Shown here: in pieces, positions 8,024-13,907 of the stretch
Layout of the letters: each line of letters begins with the position of its first letter
Position numbering within the stretch: the stretch's first letter is position 1
Origin: an uncultured Kangiella sp.
GTDB taxonomy: Bacteria; Pseudomonadota; Gammaproteobacteria; Enterobacterales; DSM-103792
Length of the DNA stretch: 14,390 nucleotides
Assembly: GCA_946481205.1 (NCBI GenBank)
Contig: CAMLNB010000079.1
Span: 1-14,390 of the forward strand
Reading direction: 5' to 3'
Made by a program: the position numbers and the translations under genes
Notes under the pieces: model-generated
What the model saw: the letters and a program-made list of their open reading frames with translations, nothing else
Databases searched by the model: none
Told to the model about the DNA's origin: nothing

Positions 8024-8193
8024 GGCGATACGGTAGGCTGCCGATTTCGCGCCGGCACAACGTGATCACAACGGCACGCTACTGACATAACGTCGCCAGC
8101 AAAGCCGTGACCATGGCGCTGCATTGCCGGTCGCAACCAGCGCACACTGTGCTGCATCCTGTCGTCGTGATTTGCCATCGTGGAGTGATCACC

Positions 8194-8574
8194 ATGCACC
8201 ACAGCCGTCTTGCCGGATTCATCATCGATTGTCAGCACATCGCACCGAGCAAATCGGTGGCGTTCTGGGGCCCGGCACTGGGCATGCCACACAAGCGCTC
8301 ACAAGCCAATGAGGATGCCGGCTATGCCCTGCTCGATACCGGCGCCTATCAACTGCATATCGAAACCCAGCAAGTCGATCACGACAGCCGCGTCCATCTG
8401 GATATTGAATCGGATGATGTCGAAGCCGAAGTCGAGCGCCTGGAGGCCCTCGGCGCCAAGCGGGTAAAGAAAGTGCGCAATTGGTGGGTCATGCAAGCGC
8501 CGACCGGGCACCGGTTCTGCGTGGTCTATACCAAAGATGTGGCACAGCGGCCGGGCGCCAATCGCTGGGAGTAA
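8194..8574 (+). CDS. VOC family (glyoxalase-like) protein
   Basis: 126 residues, one vicinal-oxygen-chelate module. The order of elements fits the glyoxalase-like group: an N-terminal strand (RLAGFIIDCQ), FWGPALGMPHK (24-34), YALLDTGAYQLHIETQQV (44-61), VHLDIESDDVEAEVERLEALGAKRV (67-91) and a C-terminal QAPTGHRFCVVY (101-112). VOC enzymes bind a divalent metal, but I cannot assign a substrate; many members of this short group are uncharacterised. ATG 8194 is chosen because GGAG at 8182-8185 stands 8 bases upstream. The longer frame from 8107 adds 29 residues that match nothing. It is 170 bases after the DUF1285 gene on the same strand and faces the TMEM175-like gene across a hairpin. Confidence 0.85.
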   Translation: MHHSRLAGFIIDCQHIAPSKSVAFWGPALGMPHKRSQANEDAGYALLDTGAYQLHIETQQVDHDSRVHLDIESDDVEAEVERLEALGAKRVKKVRNWWVMQAPTGHRFCVVYTKDVAQRPGANRWE

Positions 8575-8575
8575 T

Positions 8576-8595
8576 GGCAGCGCTAATGCGCTGCC
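8576..8595. terminator. Hairpin between convergent VOC and TMEM175-like genes
   Basis: GGCAGCGC (8576-8583) and GCGCTGCC (8588-8595) form a perfect 8-bp stem with loop TAAT. It lies in the 24-base gap between two convergent stop codons. Neither side has a T run, so intrinsic termination is likely but weak. Confidence 0.5.
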
Positions 8596-8598
8596 GAT

Positions 8599-9177
8599 TC
8601 ACTCGGCCAGATTCTTTTCGATCCGCCGGTCCGGCGCCAACCAGATCAAAGCCACGGTCGCGTAAATTGCACCAGCCAGCCATTGATTGAAAAACGCCAA
8701 CACAATCGCTGCGGTATACAGCACCGGCGAGACCTTGCCTTTCCAGTCGCGGCCGAGCGCACGCTTCAATACTGACTCGGCGCCATGGGCGCGAATGATG
8801 ATCACTTGCAAAATAAAATACGCCAGTGCCGCCATCAGCAGCACCACACCATACAGTGCAGTAGGCAACGGCGCGAAATGGTTCTCACCCATCCAACCCG
8901 TGACGAAAGGAATTAGCGACAGCCAGAACAGCAGATGCAGATTGGCCCATAGCATCGGGCCGCTGACATGGTGCACGGTATGCAGCATGTGATGATGGTT
9001 GTTCCAGTAAATGCCGACGTAGACAAAGCTCAGCACATAGCTCAAGAAGATCGGCCACAGACCAATCAAAGCAGTGACGCTGGCGTCATGCGGTACCTTC
9101 AGCTCCAGCACCATGATGGTGATGATGATGGCCAGTACGCCATCGCTGAACGCTTCGAGTCGCGTCTTTCCCATCAT
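8599..9177 (-). CDS. TMEM175 family potassium channel-like membrane protein
   Basis: 192 residues, almost wholly membrane-embedded, about six hydrophobic segments (roughly 12-27, 38-58, 76-95, 106-128, 150-166 and 167-181). The first segment carries RLEAFSDGVLAI (6-17). The Arg plus FSD pattern marks the TMEM175/DUF1211 family; bacterial members form tetrameric potassium-permeable channels without the usual selectivity-filter sequence. A histidine-rich loop, HHHMLHTVHH (61-70), lies after segment 2, as in relatives. Length is typical for a bacterial single-repeat form. Two ATGs stand in tandem at the start (9177 and 9174), and no strong ribosome binding site helps choose. It lies 54 bases downstream of the DUF2780 gene on the same strand, so co-transcription is possible. 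Confidence 0.87.
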   Translation of the reverse strand: MMGKTRLEAFSDGVLAIIITIMVLELKVPHDASVTALIGLWPIFLSYVLSFVYVGIYWNNHHHMLHTVHHVSGPMLWANLHLLFWLSLIPFVTGWMGENHFAPLPTALYGVVLLMAALAYFILQVIIIRAHGAESVLKRALGRDWKGKVSPVLYTAAIVLAFFNQWLAGAIYATVALIWLAPDRRIEKNLAE

Positions 9178-9231
9178 GGTGCGTTGCTCACTCTGCTGTG
9201 TTTACGTTGGTCGAGCTTATTTCTGTTGTGC

Positions 9232-9612
9232 TTATTTCAGAAACTGGCTGACCAGCTTGGCGATTTCATTCTTGGCATCGCCGGACAGGTTCTTCTGCAG
9301 AAAATCGAGCGCAGTTTTGGCAAATGGTGCCAGCTTGTCGGCATCGATGCCGAGTGCCTGGAACTGGCCGGCGATTTTCGCCAGATTGCCAAGATTGCCG
9401 CCGAGCATGCCGCCCAACATGCCACCGAGACCGCCACCGCCGCTGGGCACGGCTTTCATCCATTCGTTGGCCTGCGGCAGCAACTTGCCGATTTCGCCAA
9501 AGGTCGCAGGCGACACCTGCTCCTTGGCCGCTTTCAATAGCGCACCGATACCGCCTTGCGCTTGCTGGGTGTTGACACCGAGTTGGCTAGTCAGCAGCTG
9601 AACCAGATCCAT
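9232..9612 (-). CDS. DUF2780 domain-containing protein
   Basis: 126 residues of unknown function. The N-terminal part, MDLVQLLTSQLGVNTQQAQGG followed by GALLKAAKEQVSPATF, and the C-terminal helices (about 76-125, with FQALGIDADKLAPFAKTALDFLQ) fit the DUF2780 (VcgC/VcgE) pattern. Between them is a glycine/methionine-rich linker at about 57-74 (GGGGLGGMLGGMLGGNLG), encoded by a short tandem repeat. There is no signal peptide or membrane segment. The start has an excellent ribosome binding site: the minus strand reads AAAAGGAG 7 bases before ATG. It is preceded by an AT-rich region with repeated TTTAACCC that probably holds its promoter. Family fairly sure; function not known. Confidence 0.82.
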   Translation of the reverse strand: MDLVQLLTSQLGVNTQQAQGGIGALLKAAKEQVSPATFGEIGKLLPQANEWMKAVPSGGGGLGGMLGGMLGGNLGNLAKIAGQFQALGIDADKLAPFAKTALDFLQKNLSGDAKNEIAKLVSQFLK

Positions 9613-9625
9613 GTTGGCACTCCTT

Positions 9626-9690
9626 TTCTGGGTTAAACATTGGGTTAAAGACTGGATTCAAATTTGGTTTCTAGTCTAGGTTCAAATATC
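9626..9690 (-). promoter_or_regulatory. AT-rich upstream region of the DUF2780 gene with short direct repeats
   Basis: Read on the minus strand, TTTAACCC occurs twice 12 bases apart (complements of 9642-9649 and 9630-9637). TTTGAA occurs twice just upstream, within the blocks GGTTCAAAT (9679-9687) and GGATTCAAAT (9654-9663) as seen on the plus strand. The stretch is much more AT-rich than its surroundings and sits directly before a strong ribosome binding site. A promoter is likely, but I cannot define the -35 and -10 boxes with confidence. Confidence 0.35.
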
Positions 9691-9706
9691 AGTAAAAAGA
9701 CACGTC

Positions 9707-10129
9707 TCAGTCGGCACTGGACGTGTGATCGCGGGTGACCTTCCACCCGTCCGGAAATTTTTCTAACAGCAACGTGAACAACCCGTTTGGTTTGTCATGC
9801 TCACGATGCAAGGTCCACCGCCCGAACAGCATCGCATGTTGCGCACTGAATACCTGCAGCTCCAGCACATCGAATTGTAGCCGGCCCATCGCCGCCGGGT
9901 TGTGATAACGCGCCTGATACCGCGCCAAGGTTTCAGCATGGCCGTAAGTGATCTCACCACCCGAAGCAAAACGCAGCTGCGGACTTTGCCAATAGCCAGC
10001 CATGAAGCCGGCGACATCACCACGGTTCCAGGCGGCTTGTTGTTCAGCCAGTAACGCCCGAATCGCCGCCTCGTCAGACGCTTTCGCGCCGCTGACAAAG
10101 AGCAACGTAAGAAGCAAAAATACGCGCAT
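9707..10129 (-). CDS. Secreted NTF2-like (SnoaL/DUF4440-type) protein
   Basis: 140 residues. A signal peptide (1-17, MRVFLLLTLLFVSGAKA) leads to a periplasmic NTF2-like domain: an N-terminal helix pair AAIRALLAEQQAAWNRGDVAGFMAGYW (20-46), LRFASGGEITYGHAETLARYQARY (52-75), then beta strands ending TLLLEKFPDGWKVTRDHTSS. The AAWNRGD-FM and W-x-V-x-DHTS pattern is typical of the DUF4440/SnoaL_3 group, which includes both enzymes and non-catalytic binding proteins, so no reaction can be assigned. AGGA about 7 bases before the ATG supports the start. The gene is 72 bases downstream of asnC on the same strand, but a shared function is not evident. Confidence 0.8.
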   Translation of the reverse strand: MRVFLLLTLLFVSGAKASDEAAIRALLAEQQAAWNRGDVAGFMAGYWQSPQLRFASGGEITYGHAETLARYQARYHNPAAMGRLQFDVLELQVFSAQHAMLFGRWTLHREHDKPNGLFTLLLEKFPDGWKVTRDHTSSAD

Positions 10130-10201
10130 TGCAGATCCTGTTACTGATATTGGCTTTTTTGTCTGGGTTCACAACATAGCGGCGCCGGCACGCTGCTCTG
10201 A

Positions 10202-10660
10202 TCAAATCGCGATATCGCGCTCCAACGGCTGGTCCATGCAGATAAACGATTCGGTCGACTGCACTTCATCAATCGCCTGCAGTTTCTTGATCAGGAATTG
10301 GTGGTAGTCCTCGATCGACGCGACGCAGACTTTCAGGATCAGCGAGTAATTGCCGGTGGTGTAGTACGCCTCCAGCACTTCCGGAAATTTCTTCAGCTGG
10401 GCCAGCACCTTGTTCAGCGCCTTGGCACTGGTCAGGTGCAGGCCGATCAGCACCGTCACGTCGAGGCCGAGCTTACGCCGATCAACGCTGATTTTGCTGC
10501 CGGTGATGATGCCGAGCTCGCGCAGCCGGTTGACCCGCTGGTGCACGGTGCCGCCGGAGACCTCAAGCTGACGGGCGATCTCCAGATACGGCTGCTTGGC
10601 GTCGGCCTGCAGCGCCCGCAGGATGGCGCGGTCCAGATTATCGATTCGGTAGTTTTCCAT
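10202..10660 (-). CDS. asnC: AsnC, Lrp/AsnC-family asparagine-responsive regulator
   Basis: 152 residues. Residues 5-65 form the winged helix-turn-helix (IDNLDRAILRALQADAKQPY, then EIARQLEVSGGTVHQRVNRLRELGIITG), and about 68-140 form the RAM ligand-binding domain (AYYTTGNYSLILKVCVASI, LQAIDEVQSTESFI). Opening MENYRIDNLDR and the AYYTTGNYS and TIDEIQSTE-like segments match E. coli AsnC, not Lrp. In E. coli, AsnC activates asnA and represses itself, with asparagine as effector. Here its divergent neighbour is asnB instead, so the natural inference is that this AsnC controls asnB and itself from the shared 142-bp region. The ribosome binding site is weak (GGTC region before ATG). Length is exactly that of E. 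coli AsnC. Confidence 0.94.
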   Translation of the reverse strand: MENYRIDNLDRAILRALQADAKQPYLEIARQLEVSGGTVHQRVNRLRELGIITGSKISVDRRKLGLDVTVLIGLHLTSAKALNKVLAQLKKFPEVLEAYYTTGNYSLILKVCVASIEDYHQFLIKKLQAIDEVQSTESFICMDQPLERDIAI

Positions 10661-10802
10661 GGGGCAGACCCGGCCTCAATTGCCATTTGTTCAGCAAAGC
10701 TGGCGATATCCATGAAAATTAGCAGAAATTTGGCGATTGATTAAATAAATGCTGAGCTATGCCGACCTAATTGATGCGAAATCGATAGTCGGAGCTCCAA
10801 AA
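10661..10802. promoter_or_regulatory. asnC-asnB divergent control region
   Basis: 142 bp between two divergent starts, AT-rich from about 10711 to 10750. TGGCGAT occurs as a direct repeat at 10701-10707 and 10731-10737, exactly 30 bases apart, close to three helical turns. An inverted repeat AAATT-N6-AATTT lies at 10716-10731, between and overlapping them; its 16-bp size suits an Lrp/AsnC-family site. The asnB ribosome binding site is GGAG at 10791-10794, 8 bases before ATG. I could not identify convincing -35/-10 pairs. Binding by AsnC is inferred from context and symmetry only. Confidence 0.5.
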
Positions 10803-12395
10803 ATGTGTGGTTTGCTCGCCGATACCGGCTCCCCGCTCTCCCTGCCCGCCTTCCAGCAAGCGCTGGCGCTGCTCGCCCACCGCGGCCCGGACCAGACCAC
10901 GGTCCTGCCGCTGGCCGGCGGCATCAAGCTCGGCTTTGTCCGGCTCGCCATCATGGATACCAGCACCGCCGGCCAGCAGCCGTTTGTCTCGGCCAGCGGC
11001 CTGCAGTACGCGCTCTGCAACGGCGAGATCTACAACCACCGCCAGCTGCGCCAGCAGCTGAGCGACCATGAATTCCATTCCGGCTCCGACTGCGAAGTGC
11101 TGCTGCCGCTGTACCAGCGTCACGGCATCGAAGGCCTGCTGCGCAAGCTCGATGGCGAATTCGCGTTTGTCATTTACGACGCCGCCGTTGGCCGCTTCTT
11201 CGCCGCCCGCGATCCGATTGGCATCCGGCCGCTGTTCTACGGTTTTGAAAGCCAGAGCGGCCGGACGCTGTTTGCCTCGGAAGCCAAAGCGCTGCAGGGA
11301 CACTGCAGCGAGATCTATCCGTTCCCACCCGGCCACTACTACGACGGCGAAAAACTGGTGCGCTACCTCGATCCGGCCGCACCGACCACGGTCGTCATCG
11401 ACGATGAAGCGCTGGCACTCGCCGGCATCCGTGATCGCTTGACTGAGGCCGTGCACAAACGGCTCGATGCCGATGTGCCGCTCGGCTTTCTGCTCTCCGG
11501 CGGGCTTGATTCGAGCCTCGTTTGCGGCATCGCGGCGCGGGCGCTGAGCAAACCGCTGGTGACCTTCGCGGTCGGCCTGCGCGACAAACCAATCGACATG
11601 CCGTATGCCCGGCAAGTGGCCGACTATATCGGCAGCGATCACCACGAAGTCTATTTCGAGATGGACGACGCCATTGCCGGCTTGAGCGAGCTGATTCGGC
11701 AACTGGAAACCTGGGACGTGACCACGGTCCGCGCCAGCATCGGCATGTATCTGGTCTGCCAATACGTCAAACGGAAAACCAGCGTCAAGGTGTTGCTGAC
11801 CGGCGAAGTCAGCGATGAACTGTTCGGCTACAAATACACCGACTTCGCGCCCAGCCCACTCGCCTTTCAACACGAAGCGCAGAAGCGCATCCGCGAGCTG
11901 TACGCCTACGACGTGCTGCGCGCCGATCGCAGCATCGCCGCGCACGGCCTCGAAGCACGGGTACCGTTCTCTGATACCGGCTTCGTGCAATGGGTCATGG
12001 CAATCGATCCGGAATTGAAAATGAACACCCGCGGCATGGGCAAATGGCTGCTGCGGCAGGCGTTCGCTGGCACCGGTCTGTTACCGGATGCGATTCTGTG
12101 GCGCGAAAAGGCCGCGTTCTCTGATGCGGTAGGTCATGGCTTGGTCGAGCAGTTGAAAGCGTATGCGGAGAAGAGGTACAGCGATGCCGAGTTCTGCAAA
12201 CGCGCCAAGCAATTTGAGCATTGCCCGCCGCTGAGCAAGGAAGCGTTGTTGTACCGGGAGTTGTTCGAGAGTCATTACCCGGAGCGAGCGACCTGGGTGC
12301 CGGATTACTGGTTGCCGAACAAGGAGTGGGCGAACTGCAATGTTACGGATCCGTCGGCTAGGGTGTTGCCGAATTATGGGATGAGTGGGGTGTGA
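10803..12395 (+). CDS. asnB: Glutamine-hydrolysing asparagine synthase B
   Basis: 530 residues. AsnB makes asparagine from aspartate, glutamine and ATP in the cytoplasm. The N-terminal nucleophile hydrolase domain needs Cys2 at its front, so the start is ATG 10803 (MCGLL), with GGAG 8 bases upstream; the frame open from 10749 is ignored. Glutaminase-site residues visible are Arg47 in VRLAI, Asn73 in NGEIYNH and Asp96 in GSDCE. The synthetase domain has the ATP pyrophosphate loop SGGLDSS (232-238) and LETWDVTTVRAS (301-312). The second conserved loop reads TGEVSDE (333-339) where E. coli and human enzymes have SGEGSDE, a Gly-to-Val change. From memory, GEVSDELFGYKYTDFAPS and the ending DPSARVLPNYG-SG belong to a distinct AsnB subclass frequent in Firmicutes. 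Codon choice shifts after about 12,120 (more TTG, AGG and GGG). Divergent from asnC. Confidence 0.95.
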   Translation: MCGLLADTGSPLSLPAFQQALALLAHRGPDQTTVLPLAGGIKLGFVRLAIMDTSTAGQQPFVSASGLQYALCNGEIYNHRQLRQQLSDHEFHSGSDCEVLLPLYQRHGIEGLLRKLDGEFAFVIYDAAVGRFFAARDPIGIRPLFYGFESQSGRTLFASEAKALQGHCSEIYPFPPGHYYDGEKLVRYLDPAAPTTVVIDDEALALAGIRDRLTEAVHKRLDADVPLGFLLSGGLDSSLVCGIAARALSKPLVTFAVGLRDKPIDMPYARQVADYIGSDHHEVYFEMDDAIAGLSELIRQLETWDVTTVRASIGMYLVCQYVKRKTSVKVLLTGEVSDELFGYKYTDFAPSPLAFQHEAQKRIRELYAYDVLRADRSIAAHGLEARVPFSDTGFVQWVMAIDPELKMNTRGMGKWLLRQAFAGTGLLPDAILWREKAAFSDAVGHGLVEQLKAYAEKRYSDAEFCKRAKQFEHCPPLSKEALLYRELFESHYPERATWVPDYWLPNKEWANCNVTDPSARVLPNYGMSGV

Positions 12396-12410
12396 CTTCC
12401 TGACAGGCTA

Positions 12411-12445
12411 TCACCATAGCATGCCAGATCGGCATGCTATGGTGA
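12411..12445. terminator. Perfect 15-bp hairpin downstream of asnB
   Basis: TCACCATAGCATGCC (12411-12425) and GGCATGCTATGGTGA (12431-12445) are exact reverse complements separated by AGATC. It sits 15 bases after the asnB stop and 24 before the stop of the convergent gene at 12470. There is no T run on either side, so it is not a textbook intrinsic terminator. A bidirectional stop, an RNA 3'-end stabiliser or a protein-binding palindrome are all possible. Confidence 0.55.
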
Positions 12446-12469
12446 CACGAAGCTTGATTGCGCTCACGC

Positions 12470-13126
12470 TCATTTACCCGGAATCTCCACAAACCAATCA
12501 GGCCCTGCTTTGCGAAGTAGCCGTTTGCTTCTTTGATAGCCGTTACCGGCATCATGCTCAACCTCATACTCAATTAGCTCTGACGTTCTCCAGATCGCCG
12601 AACCAACTCCCCAGTCCGAACCTTCCATTTGAAAAAGCAGCGAAATGCCGTTGTTGTGAATCGAATAGATTGAAAGTCCATTAGGTCCAAAGTTAGCCTG
12701 AAAGTCAGAAGCGTAAGCCACAATATATCGCCCATCTGGAGACAGCGATGGCAACCCATTGATTACATCAAAAGCCTCTATGGAGTCCGTCAATTTGTAA
12801 GCCCTGAACTCAATGCTTTCACCGTAGTACTGACTGCGCCGCAGAATGTACATGCTGACTTCTGGATAAAAAGCAACCATCTCATATCTGGTGCCGCCTA
12901 CATTGTCTTCGTCAGTATTCAAAAACTGAATGCATTCTCCGTTTGTTCGCTTTATCGATAGCACATTTTTATCACGAGAAAACAGCTTCGGATTCTCAGT
13001 AACAATGTTGCGCTCAACCGAGTCGGAGCATTCAAATATGCCTGTGCAGGATTCTGCTTGTAACTTCTGACTGATTAGCAAAAGGCAGACTGCCGAGACG
13101 ATCATGCTCACGTTATTGATTGACAT
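12470..13126 (-). CDS. Unrecognised secreted protein, AT-rich orphan
   Basis: 218 residues that I do not recognise. Residues 1-24 form a clear signal peptide (MSINNVSMIV, then SAVCLLLISQKLQA before ES), so export to the periplasm or beyond is likely. The mature part has three cysteines (27, 33 and 65); the CTGIFEC pair could form a disulfide. The segment LPSLSPDGRYIVAYASDF (125-142) resembles a blade of a beta-propeller (SPDG-R pattern), and LSIYSI (151-156) and WGVGSAIW (172-179) suit further strands. At this length only a partial propeller could form. The gene is visibly AT-richer than every neighbour and uses AT-ending codons, which suggests transfer. The ribosome binding site is weak (GGGA about 8 bases upstream). 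It lies between the asnB hairpin and a palindrome-rich region. Coding status is well supported by length, signal peptide and composition. Confidence 0.7.
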   Translation of the reverse strand: MSINNVSMIVSAVCLLLISQKLQAESCTGIFECSDSVERNIVTENPKLFSRDKNVLSIKRTNGECIQFLNTDEDNVGGTRYEMVAFYPEVSMYILRRSQYYGESIEFRAYKLTDSIEAFDVINGLPSLSPDGRYIVAYASDFQANFGPNGLSIYSIHNNGISLLFQMEGSDWGVGSAIWRTSELIEYEVEHDAGNGYQRSKRLLRKAGPDWFVEIPGK

Positions 13127-13257
13127 AGTTTGTTCCCATGAGACAAGAGGGTGTCAATATTCTATCGATAGGCCTCGCATGCCCGTTCAGCGAAGCGTAG
13201 TTGGACGTATGTTATCTGAATAGCATTTGGCAGAGGTTCTCTGAATTCGAGTCCGCT

Positions 13258-13313
13258 GCCGGGACTCGCCCCGGCGGGCGACCTACTTTCGTGGCGCACG
13301 AAAGTAGGCAAAG
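13258..13313 (+). repeat. Intergenic palindromic repeat, copy 1
   Basis: Starts GCCGGGACTCGCCCCGGC, continues GGGCGACC, then a perfect 12-bp hairpin CCTACTTTCGTG (13282-13293), loop GCG, CACGAAAGTAGG (13297-13308), and ends GGCAAAG. A second copy in opposite orientation lies at 13847-13907. The same kind of sequence (GGCGACCTnCTTTC hairpin ending AAGGCAAAG) is, from memory, a frequent intergenic repeat in GC-rich gammaproteobacteria. Confidence 0.75.
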
Positions 13314-13332
13314 CACATTGCCCGGCTCCGAG

Positions 13333-13347
13333 CCGTGCTTCGCACGG
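13333..13347. repeat. Short perfect hairpin in the repeat cluster
   Basis: CCGTGC (13333-13338), loop TTC, GCACGG (13342-13347). It is part of the palindrome cluster, with no adjacent T run. Confidence 0.55.
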
Positions 13348-13375
13348 TTCCCTGTGCTGCTCATTCCGTCTGGGG

Positions 13376-13411
13376 CTTTTCTGACAGTACATCCTTGTAC
13401 AGTCAGAAAAG
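13376..13411. repeat. 36-nt near-perfect hairpin with one internal A-A mismatch
   Basis: CTTTTCTGAC-A-GTACA (13376-13391) pairs with TGTAC-A-GTCAGAAAAG (13396-13411) around the loop TCCT: fifteen pairs interrupted by one symmetric A-A mismatch. Such symmetry means selection or recent duplication rather than chance. It could fold in RNA or extrude in DNA. Confidence 0.75.
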
Positions 13412-13541
13412 GCTTCGGCATCCCTGCCTCGCCCCTTCGCTTTGCTACGGGCTGTTAACCCAGACTCCACTGCGCTGCTCGGCTCGTCGAACGGGCGGGA
13501 TAATCAACAGCACGCTACGCGCGAAGGCAAAACAAAACGCC

Positions 13542-13621
13542 GTCGTTCCCGCTAAGGCGCGAGCCCAGTGTCCTCACCCACTACAGAAAAGTCACCAGGT
13601 CCCCGCCTTCGCGGGGATGAC
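13542..13621. repeat. 80-bp MITE/REP-like element
   Basis: Terminal inverted repeats GTCGTTCCCGC (13542-13552) and GCGGGGATGAC (13611-13621) match in 9 of 11 positions. The right end contains the hairpin TCCCCGC-CTTC-GCGGGGA (13600-13617). The pattern GTCATTCCCGCGAAGGCG at one end and CCCGCCTTCGCGGGGATGAC at the other is a widespread proteobacterial intergenic repeat. The left arm here is degraded (CGCTAAGGCGCGAG), so this is probably an old copy. Confidence 0.75.
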
Positions 13622-13691
13622 AAAAAAATTGAAAAAGCCGAAGCAAACAGCATCAGCTAGAACCCGGGGCCCCCATTCGCGCCAGCCGACG

Positions 13692-13791
13692 GGCACGTGA
13701 CGGTGGCCGGGTGCGCTGGCAGGGATAGCCAGCGCAGCACTGATAAGGCAGGAAGCCGCATCAGTGCGTGCCCGAAGCCACTGGCACGTGA
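13692..13791. repeat. GGCACGTGA direct repeats flanking two back-to-back hairpins
   Basis: GGCACGTGA occurs at 13692-13700 and 13783-13791. Between them TGCGCTGGC (13712-13720) pairs with GCCAGCGCA (13728-13736). Immediately after, GCACTGAT (13737-13744) pairs with ATCAGTGC (13760-13767). The two hairpins abut without a gap. Confidence 0.65.
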
Positions 13792-13846
13792 ACGGCGGGC
13801 GGTGTCGCCGAAGCAACAGCACGATTCTGGCGCGTGGGGCGTGTTT

Positions 13847-13907
13847 CTTTGCCTTCTTTCTTTGCACGAGCAAAGAAAGAAGGTCGCCAGCCGGGGCGAG
13901 ACCCGGC
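13847..13907 (-). repeat. Intergenic palindromic repeat, copy 2 (inverted)
   Basis: Read on the minus strand it begins GCCGGGTCTCGCCCCGGCT, continues GGCGACC, then a perfect 14-bp hairpin (arms 13852-13865 and 13870-13883, loop ACGA) and ends GGCAAAG. The first 33 bases differ from copy 1 at three positions. The hairpin stem differs in sequence but keeps pairing, a compensatory pattern. Confidence 0.8.

Noticed and set aside
10749..10802. N-terminal extension of asnB
   Set aside because: AsnB needs its cysteine as residue 2 after the initiator Met; ATG 10803 provides this with a good ribosome binding site.
10767..11990. 407-codon open frame on the minus strand
   Set aside because: Antisense to asnB, starting inside its upstream region; no family pattern, and asnB is unmistakable on the other strand.
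13258..13907. Possible CRISPR array from clustered palindromes
   Set aside because: Repeats are different from each other, inverted rather than direct and irregularly spaced; no cas genes.
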